A DNA stretch of 18,101 nucleotides from assembly GCA_002504845.1 (NCBI GenBank), contig DATW01000013.1, positions 1 through 18,101 of the forward strand. Reading direction: 5' to 3'. A program made the translations under genes and the position numbers. Positions 1-6,027 of the stretch are shown here, one piece after another. The stretch's first letter is position 1. The number at the start of each line of letters is the position of its first letter. A model generated the notes under the pieces. The model made no database searches. It was not told the DNA's origin and saw only the letters and a list, made by a program, of their open reading frames with translations. This DNA comes from Euryarchaeota archaeon UBA250. GTDB lineage: Archaea > Thermoplasmatota > Poseidoniia > Poseidoniales > Thalassarchaeaceae.

Positions 1-2
1 CG

Positions 3-209
3 GAAGAGGGGGACTGGGCGTTGGTATGCTCCATCATGACTCCAAGCCAACTCGTATCTGAGGAAGCGTGGGGCGGAGGTTCGGTGACGACCCCGTACAT
101 CTCATTCGAATCCGTGGAAGAAGAGGTTGCTGGGAGTGTGATACCGATACTCGTGGCGCTTGGGATGGGCGTGGTCGGGGTTGGCTGGTTCCTCGTGAGG
201 CGCCTGTAA
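3..209 (+). CDS. C-terminal end of a membrane-anchored protein, cut by the window start
   Basis: The reading frame is open from the first bases to the TAA at 207-209 with no stop, so this is the tail of a longer gene. The visible residues include a short Gly/Ser/Thr-rich stretch, an acidic patch (SVEEEVAG) and one hydrophobic segment of about 22 residues that ends in an Arg-Arg-Leu terminus. That is the layout of a C-terminal membrane anchor with a positive-inside end, so the missing N-terminal part is probably outside the cell. Internal TTG and ATG codons at 21 and 36 are possible starts but give implausibly short proteins. The stop touches the stop of the convergent gene at 210. The family cannot be recognised from what remains. 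Confidence 0.55.
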   Translation, partial: EEGDWALVCSIMTPSQLVSEEAWGGGSVTTPYISFESVEEEVAGSVIPILVALGMGVVGVGWFLVRRL

Positions 210-1433
210 TCAGCAGGAGCTTGCTTCCGTCCAGCTCTCAGACGTATATTGGCCTGAGTCGTCCCTGTTTGTCTCTTCGTACACGTAGTAGGCCGTATGG
301 TCAACGACACTATTGGACCAAGGGGACGTGTTTGATCCCTCTATCTCGAGTTCATAACAGCCATAGCCGGCATCCTCCCAGTCTTCCTTGAGGATGATCG
401 AAGCGGATACGTCAGAAGCTTCGATACTGCCGCCAAGCTTCATCGTTGCCGCATCCAATCCGATGTACGAACTTCCAGACCCATATGCGCCCCCAGATGA
501 ATCCCATGCGGCGACCGTATGCTCCACGCTCACGCCAGGGTAGTCTATGGCGACTGAGCCCTCGTAAGTCATTGTGACCTTGAGGTCGAAATCGGCCAAT
601 GGCATTGGGGCTATGTATTCCTGAGATGCGCCTAGCAAGCCTGCAGCGACACTCAAAGCGACGCCTCTCAGGCATCGGTCCTTTGCGCCCTCGCAGTCCT
701 GTGTGGAGAATGAAGGGGCTGCAGAGACGTCGACGCCAGTTAAGGTGCGCGTCAAGTGATTCGCGTCGAGAGTCCTGGTCCATGATTTGCCATCGACCTC
801 TAGCGACATGACGTAATCCGTGGACGGGAGCGCATTGCCGCTGTAGAAATCGGAGACAGGGATCTTCAGCCACCCATAGTCCCCTTGACCGTCTTCCCTG
901 TCTATGGAGAAATCCAACGTAGAAGCATATGCATTGGTGCCTCCGTGGGTTATGCTCACCGATGCCTCGTATGAGCCGGAACCTCCGTTCTGCCTTATCT
1001 TGACTACGATCATATCGTCATCCTCATCGAGATCGATCTCTCCGAGCGACATTTCTCCCGTGAGAAGGATGGCGATAGCGAAATTACTAGACAGGAGCAA
1101 GAGGAAGGAAATCCCAATCGCGATGGCAGATGCTGATGCGGGTGCCGGCCTTCCAATGAAGAACCAGATGGCTCCAGCAGAGAGAAGCAGAACTGCTGCT
1201 GACAGATATCCCGCATTCTCGCCAAGGAAGACGCCTCCGAACCACATAACGATGAAGAATGGGACTACCATTCCGCCCGCAATCAAACCAAATGTCCTAG
1301 ATAGCGACTGTGTTTGGCCGTGTTCGAGGGACCCGCGCTCGCCGGAAGGGGTGCTGCTGGGAGTCAAATTCGACTCTCCGGTCTGCTGTTCTGCTGCCTT
1401 TTGTAGAAGTCCGCCGCTCGTCATGCTGAACAT
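210..1433 (-). CDS. Hypothetical multi-TM protein with a large extracytoplasmic domain
   Basis: A 407-residue protein of unknown function. Residues 1-45 are polar and rich in Ser, Gln and Gly. About residues 46-125 hold three hydrophobic segments (one starts FGLIAGGMVVPFF). An acidic linker (DLDEDDD) follows, then some 270 residues rich in Ser, Thr, Gly and Tyr with alternating hydrophobic residues, as in an extracellular beta-sandwich. The cysteines lie in this distal domain (two in CEGAKDRC, one in GYGCY and one at the very C terminus) and could form disulfides. A TATA-like element on the minus strand at 1451-1458 lies close upstream, so the ATG at 1424 (MTSGG) is a possible alternative start. 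It lies 56 nt after the Ig-like surface protein gene on the same strand. No enzyme motif is visible. Confidence 0.75.
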   Translation of the reverse strand: MFSMTSGGLLQKAAEQQTGESNLTPSSTPSGERGSLEHGQTQSLSRTFGLIAGGMVVPFFIVMWFGGVFLGENAGYLSAAVLLLSAGAIWFFIGRPAPASASAIAIGISFLLLLSSNFAIAILLTGEMSLGEIDLDEDDDMIVVKIRQNGGSGSYEASVSITHGGTNAYASTLDFSIDREDGQGDYGWLKIPVSDFYSGNALPSTDYVMSLEVDGKSWTRTLDANHLTRTLTGVDVSAAPSFSTQDCEGAKDRCLRGVALSVAAGLLGASQEYIAPMPLADFDLKVTMTYEGSVAIDYPGVSVEHTVAAWDSSGGAYGSGSSYIGLDAATMKLGGSIEASDVSASIILKEDWEDAGYGCYELEIEGSNTSPWSNSVVDHTAYYVYEETNRDDSGQYTSESWTEASSC

Positions 1434-1489
1434 AGACGTCGAAGAGACGGTTATGAAACAGTCGCCGAGAAGACTTCGGTCGAGGGCTT

Positions 1490-2437
1490 TCAGAGAATAG
1501 AGGCCTCGAGCGGGATTACGTTGCCATCCTCGTCGATGGCTTCGGCATCACCCCGATCTTGTCGCCTCCCTGCCAAGGCGGCTGCGGCTAATGCGGAAAT
1601 CATCATTGTGCCAACCAACTCAAATCCGGGGAGATAGATCCCTCGTATGTATATCGTCATAGTTTGGATCTGATAATCCGGAACGCCGACAGTCTTGATC
1701 GAATAATCGCTGACTGCCTTGAAATTCAGATTGTAGTACTTATCGGTCCAACCTTGGTTCTTGGGCGTCCTCATCTGAACGTATATCTTCTGAGGAGGAG
1801 CCAAGGACTCTATCTCAACGGAAACAAGGGGTATACTCAGTTGGAAGCCCTCATCATTGAGTTCTTCTCGATTGTCTATTCCAATTGCAAATCTATCCAT
1901 CGCGTTACCGTCGTTGTGGACGGCAAACACCAGATTAGTATCGACTTTGGGCCTCAGTTGGATGAATGCCACATCGCTTTCGACGCGAAGTCGGCTGAAC
2001 TGACGGATGATTGCCAACACCGTGTAAGTGGAAGGTGAGCTTGTGACTGGAACGCCATTTGCCTGTGTGACCTCGGCGGTTATTGCGACGGTCTGAGAGC
2101 CCTCTGGTGCCCTGAGATCTGCCCTGAGCGTGACCTGGAACGATGCAGATAGCCCATTTCCGACAGTTACGCTAGCAGGTCCGGAGTATGCCAAGTTTCC
2201 AGCCTGTATACGAATTTCCACCTTCACCTGGTGTATCGAGGGGTTTTCCAAGTTACAGTTCACTATTGTCGAACGTGGTGCCCCTGGCTCTACATCTATG
2301 GCCGAAGGTTGGTTACAGGTCAGGGTGATGTCTGGAACGGCTCCCTGTGCTTGAACAGCAGCCGCTCCGGCCCACGTACTGAGTACGTACACAACGAGGA
2401 TCATGATGGCTCCTCTTGCTGACCTTCGCCGTGACAT
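1490..2437 (-). CDS. Secreted Ig-like (NEW3/CARDB-type) surface protein with PGF-type C-terminal anchor
   Basis: The protein is 315 residues from the ATG at 2437. An upstream ATG at 2482 would add 15 residues. I prefer 2437 because it puts the basic run MSRRRSAR directly before the hydrophobic core of a signal peptide ending near VQAQG, and because a TATA-like box is centred 26 nt upstream, which suits a leaderless mRNA. The mature part contains two beta-sandwich-like regions. One has NEW3/CARDB-like phrasing (VFAVHNDGNAMDRFAI), as in archaeal surface proteins. Near the C terminus, LPGFELVG begins a hydrophobic segment closed by GRR. This matches a PGF-CTERM archaeosortase signal, except that 23 mostly acidic and polar residues follow it. 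The likely role is structural or adhesive at the cell surface. No catalytic motif is seen. Confidence 0.72.
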   Translation of the reverse strand: MSRRRSARGAIMILVVYVLSTWAGAAAVQAQGAVPDITLTCNQPSAIDVEPGAPRSTIVNCNLENPSIHQVKVEIRIQAGNLAYSGPASVTVGNGLSASFQVTLRADLRAPEGSQTVAITAEVTQANGVPVTSSPSTYTVLAIIRQFSRLRVESDVAFIQLRPKVDTNLVFAVHNDGNAMDRFAIGIDNREELNDEGFQLSIPLVSVEIESLAPPQKIYVQMRTPKNQGWTDKYYNLNFKAVSDYSIKTVGVPDYQIQTMTIYIRGIYLPGFELVGTMMISALAAAALAGRRQDRGDAEAIDEDGNVIPLEASIL

Positions 2438-2458
2438 GGCGAGTAGTTCCCGACAAGC

Positions 2459-2468
2459 CGTATTTAGC
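2459..2468 (-). promoter_or_regulatory. TATA-like box for the leaderless Ig-like surface protein gene
   Basis: On the minus strand this reads GCTAAATACG. Its centre lies about 26 nt upstream of the ATG at 2437, the spacing expected between an archaeal TATA box and the transcription start, so transcription would begin at the start codon. A second A/T-rich candidate (AATAAAAG on the minus strand, 2498-2505) lies further up and could serve a longer leader. Assigned by pattern only. Confidence 0.4.
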
Positions 2469-2540
2469 GGTTCTTCAGACATGAACGCTTAATGCGTCTT
2501 TTATTCAGTTAACACAGTTGGACGGTCGGGGTCATTATTT

Positions 2541-2617
2541 TGGTGGACCCGACCGGATTTGAACCGATGACCACCCGGTTATGAGCCGGGCGCTCTAACC
2601 AACTGAGCTACGGGTCC
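2541..2617 (-). tRNA. tRNA with anticodon CAU (tRNA-Ile2 or elongator tRNA-Met), CCA encoded
   Basis: On the minus strand the cloverleaf folds completely. It has a 7-bp acceptor stem starting GGACCCG, a D arm GCTC/GAGC, an anticodon stem CCCGG/CCGGG with loop CTCATAA (anticodon CAT in DNA), a five-base variable loop, and a T arm with loop TTCAAAT. The body is 74 nt (2544-2617) with discriminator A, and CCA is encoded at 2541-2543. No intron is present. CAU reads AUG, or AUA if C34 is modified to agmatidine by TiaS in archaea. The GGACC acceptor and GGCTCATAACC arm resemble known tRNA-Ile2 genes more than the initiator tRNA, so Ile2 is my preference, though elongator Met is not excluded. An A/T-rich element at 2636-2645 is about 25 nt upstream and may be its TATA box. 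Confidence 0.93.
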
Positions 2618-2716
2618 TGCATCGTCGGTAACGGGAATTAGATTTGGACCTTCGCGATGATGAATGGCACGTATTGGTAGTCAAGGTTCAAGCGTCTTCG
2701 GCTCCACAGGTGTCGC

Positions 2717-4285
2717 ATGGCGAAGATGTGGGTGATGTTTTTCACGTCCCTTTTACTGGTATCCGCGATGAATTTCTATGCAGTGGTTAGGGATCCTGAC
2801 CTCATAGACATAGATGACATTCACGAGTATCCTCGCGAGACTGTGAAGGTGGAGGGTGTCTTGACCAGCTTCGTGGTTGATCCCTACGGGGAACAGGCGG
2901 ACAGGATAGATCTTCAAGTTCGCGAGTTAGATGGGCACTCGGTTGTAGAGGTACGGTGGTTTGTGGACAGGGACCACCAAGTCCCTCCCGTGGGAACGGT
3001 CGTAACAGTTGAGGGCGAAGTGAGCGAATGGAGCGGCAGGATATGGCTCTCTTCTAACGGGTATGGTGCGATACAATGCAAAGAAGGAGACGGAGCAGGT
3101 GGGTGCACGAATATTGAGTATGAAAGCCTGCAACTAGTCGAAGTTGCCATGGATCCTGCAAAATGGGTTAATTCATCGGTCAGGGTAGATGGGTATCTTA
3201 GTGAGGCGATCGCCCCAGACGTAACATATCATTCACTGTCGCTCATGGACAATCCAGCGTATGGGAATGCTGATCACCTGCTATACATGCAAGTTGAAGG
3301 TAGACCTGTTGAATGGATTGAGTCTGGCAGTCACGTCGAGGTTACTGGATGGATTCAATACGATCAGCGTTCGCTGAGATATCGACTCCTTGTCCAAGCC
3401 CGTGCTGTTGAAGTTCTGAATGTAGGGCCTACAGTAATGCTTGACTGGAATCTAGACCCGCAGTCCCTTACATACGAAGTTGGAAAGTTGGTTCAGATTG
3501 AAGGGATCGCCGAGACAGGCGAGACAAGCTGGACCCTGAATGGGCCCAATATCGGCGACAAGATATGCATGCTCCCATCTCCTTCGGATATTGAGAATGG
3601 AACTACCGATACTTCAGAGACGTGGACTGGTCGTCTTTTGTGGTCTACTGACGAGGGGACCATTTGTTTGGACAGGGGGCACGATGCCTCGGTGCGCAAC
3701 CCGATAGAAAATTCCGCAGGAGTGCTTCCTTTGAGGTCCGTAGCTTCAAATCCATTCACTTACGAAGGCGGGGCCTATACTTTCGAAGGTTGGGTTACAA
3801 GCACCATATCCCCCGACTACGACAAAGGATATGTCGGTGATGCGGCGACATACTTCGACAGGACCACTCAACTTCGCATACAACTGGTAGGGGAACATGC
3901 AGAATATATCGAAACCGGCCAGAGCATTCGATTCAATGCGACTGTGATATGGTCTCAGAGTGAAGGGCGCGTAGTTCTCGAAGCACGCTCTTGGACGCTT
4001 GGCGGGACTCCATATCCCTCACAGATAAACTGGGGCGATGGATACAACTCATGGAAATGGGAAATCGGCAATAGAGTATCCATAATGGGAATCGTCGTCA
4101 TGGATGATTCAGGGGATCAGTGGGTGGAACGTTCTGGTTCTGATGAGCGTCTGTGCTTACTTGGCGATGGTTCTGAAACCAGTCAACAAGCGGCTGTTGG
4201 CGAACCAATTGAATGGATTGGAAGGCTGGAGACGACTGAGAACTTTGTAGAAAATGAGATGAGATTCTGTCTTAACGTTCTCTGA
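2717..4285 (+). CDS. Membrane-anchored or secreted protein made of repeated OB-fold-like domains
   Basis: A 522-residue protein with an N-terminal hydrophobic stretch (VMFFTSLLLVSAMNFYAVV) acting as a signal peptide or anchor. The rest is about five beta-rich units of 80-110 residues, each opening with a strand such as VKVEGVL, VRVDGYL, VQIEGIA, YTFEGWV or VSIMGIV. That is typical of OB-fold beta-barrels of the nucleic acid- or ligand-binding type. Units 3 and 5 share a pattern (GI, later a Cys-Leu strand, then WxGRL, then CL). Units 2 and 4 share an Ile-Glu-Ser/Thr-Gly turn (WIESGS and YIETGQ). The start has a GGTG Shine-Dalgarno at 2709-2712. The next gene, a TctA transporter, begins 12 nt after its stop, so the two are probably co-transcribed. 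Function unknown. Ligand capture for the transporter is only a guess. Confidence 0.78.
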   Translation: MAKMWVMFFTSLLLVSAMNFYAVVRDPDLIDIDDIHEYPRETVKVEGVLTSFVVDPYGEQADRIDLQVRELDGHSVVEVRWFVDRDHQVPPVGTVVTVEGEVSEWSGRIWLSSNGYGAIQCKEGDGAGGCTNIEYESLQLVEVAMDPAKWVNSSVRVDGYLSEAIAPDVTYHSLSLMDNPAYGNADHLLYMQVEGRPVEWIESGSHVEVTGWIQYDQRSLRYRLLVQARAVEVLNVGPTVMLDWNLDPQSLTYEVGKLVQIEGIAETGETSWTLNGPNIGDKICMLPSPSDIENGTTDTSETWTGRLLWSTDEGTICLDRGHDASVRNPIENSAGVLPLRSVASNPFTYEGGAYTFEGWVTSTISPDYDKGYVGDAATYFDRTTQLRIQLVGEHAEYIETGQSIRFNATVIWSQSEGRVVLEARSWTLGGTPYPSQINWGDGYNSWKWEIGNRVSIMGIVVMDDSGDQWVERSGSDERLCLLGDGSETSQQAAVGEPIEWIGRLETTENFVENEMRFCLNVL

Positions 4286-4297
4286 GGGGTACTTTGC

Positions 4298-5956
4298 ATG
4301 GATCCTCTCCTAGTTGACTTCGCATGGCTCATTGGGTCGTTTGTAATAGGGGTCATGCTAGGCAGTCTGACAGGACTGATTCCCGGATTCCACGTGAATA
4401 ATGTGGCTCTTATTGCCCTTTCACTTTCTCCTGTGGCAGTTGGCATAGGCATACCACTTGATGCTGTAGCGGGGATTATTGTCGCATGCGGGACGGTCCA
4501 CACATTCCTGAACTACATTCCCAGCGCATTGGTGGGCGCTCCTGACGATAACATGGCCCTAGCACTGCTCCCTGGCCACAGGATGCTCATATCTGGGCAG
4601 GCTGCACAGGGCGTCGCATACTCTGCAAGAGGGTCGCAAATGGGCCTACTGATGTCGATACCTCTCCTAATTGTCGCAAGGTTGCTATTTGGGGAGAATC
4701 CTGGGCTAGGCCTCTATGAAACAAGCAGAGACATACTTCCGTGGCTACTTCTTGTGATCTCCATATTCCTGATACTTACTGAGACTACTCGTTTACCCTG
4801 GCCTGAGCCTTTTCAGAAGTTGACTAAGGGGCTGAGGTATGAGTTCTCTCGCCCGATAGGAATTACCCTTCCAGTCGGAAAGCGTCGTTTCAACATGAAG
4901 ATGCGCGCATTCGACTTTCGACTGACGGACTCGTCGAGGAGTGCGGGCATCTTGGTGGCGACAGCATACTTCCTGCTAACAGGATTCTATGGTTGGGCTG
5001 TTTTCGAGTTGCCAGCAAGATCGCCGGTTGGTATGCCGTCTGCAACACTATTGTTTCCAGGATTGGCTGGACTTTTCGGTATAGCCAACTTAATTGATAT
5101 CTACGTAACATCATCCGAGATACCCCCTCAGGAGCCTGATTGGGAGTTGCCTCCCATGCGCCCATTGGCTGTTCCAACATTTCTATCAGCGGTTGTTTCG
5201 AGCGTAATGGCCATACTCCCGGGAATGACAGCAGCACAGGCAACTGTGGTGGTAATGTCTATGCGAAACTTCTGGGGGAGATTGACTGATCCTAATTACG
5301 TGCCTGCGGACTTCGAACATGGCATTATCGACCAGCCTATAGGGAATGCTAAATCAGTCGACATAGAAGTTGATGATGAGGACTTGAGCGACGAGGACAG
5401 AGATTTGCTCAAAGCAGCCTTCGGCGAGATCGAGACAACCCCCGATCTAGATCTCAGATACAACGACCCCAAGAGGGATCTCGAGATTATCGCCATACTT
5501 TCCTCAGTTAACACCGCTGTGACAGTGATGGTACTAGGTTTCCTGTACATGGTCGGAAGGCCTCGATCTGGTGCTGCCTTAGCGCTCAACATGATGTATC
5601 CTATCGACATATGGGGGGCCGTGGAACCTCCCGCTGACTTCGTACGTTTGCTGGGGATAACGATAGCAGCTGGCCTTCTTGCGGTGCCCATGATGGGAAC
5701 GGTTGGAAGAGGCATGCTCCGTCTTCACGAATTGATACCCCTCAGATCCCTCGTTCTTGCAGTTACGATTTTCGTCACCATACTCGTTTACTTCTCAACC
5801 GGCTGGGTCGGGGTGGGTACTCTGGTCATAGGTACTGGAATAGGATTGATGCCCCCTCGCATCGGAATAAGACGCAGTCATGCGATGGGAATCATTCTCG
5901 TCCCCATCATGGTCTACACATTTGCGCAGACTCTAGACGGCTTCGGATTCATCTGA
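4298..5956 (+). CDS. TctA/COG1784 family membrane transporter (tripartite tricarboxylate transporter-like permease)
   Basis: This is a 552-residue, very hydrophobic protein with roughly ten or more membrane segments. The N-terminal signature GSLTGLIPGFHVNNVALI is the conserved glycine/proline motif of the TctA permease family as found in the archaeal branch (COG1784, PF01970). A related second motif follows in the other half (AILPGMTAAQATVVV), consistent with the inverted-repeat build of these carriers. Bacterial TctA moves citrate or other carboxylates with TctB and a periplasmic TctC. Neither partner is encoded nearby. An acidic hydrophilic loop of about 55 residues (about 340-395, including DVDDEDLSDEDRD-like composition) separates the halves and looks like an insertion. 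The ATG has GAGGGG 7-8 nt upstream, overlapping the stop of the OB-repeat gene. The substrate cannot be told from sequence. Confidence 0.85.
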   Translation: MDPLLVDFAWLIGSFVIGVMLGSLTGLIPGFHVNNVALIALSLSPVAVGIGIPLDAVAGIIVACGTVHTFLNYIPSALVGAPDDNMALALLPGHRMLISGQAAQGVAYSARGSQMGLLMSIPLLIVARLLFGENPGLGLYETSRDILPWLLLVISIFLILTETTRLPWPEPFQKLTKGLRYEFSRPIGITLPVGKRRFNMKMRAFDFRLTDSSRSAGILVATAYFLLTGFYGWAVFELPARSPVGMPSATLLFPGLAGLFGIANLIDIYVTSSEIPPQEPDWELPPMRPLAVPTFLSAVVSSVMAILPGMTAAQATVVVMSMRNFWGRLTDPNYVPADFEHGIIDQPIGNAKSVDIEVDDEDLSDEDRDLLKAAFGEIETTPDLDLRYNDPKRDLEIIAILSSVNTAVTVMVLGFLYMVGRPRSGAALALNMMYPIDIWGAVEPPADFVRLLGITIAAGLLAVPMMGTVGRGMLRLHELIPLRSLVLAVTIFVTILVYFSTGWVGVGTLVIGTGIGLMPPRIGIRRSHAMGIILVPIMVYTFAQTLDGFGFI

Positions 5957-6027
5957 GGTGACTGGCCCTACATCTGGTGTGGACTGGAACACTTATGCGG
6001 AGGGCACCGCCAGCAAAGGCCGATAGC

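Noticed and set aside
1464..1478. Short inverted repeat between two minus-strand genes (CCGA/TCGG arms)
   Set aside because: Only four bp of stem, no T-tract, and it could arise by chance.
5296..5715. Long minus-strand frame inside the TctA gene
   Set aside because: It is Ser/Pro-rich with no motif and is the antisense shadow of a gene with clear family motifs. The same holds for minus-strand frames at 8097-8617 and 7242-7601.
5977..6027. GTG start that would extend the CD36-like protein by 17 residues
   Set aside because: The added residues (starting MWTGTLMRR) look unlike a signal region, and the ATG at 6028 directly precedes the N-terminal TM segment.
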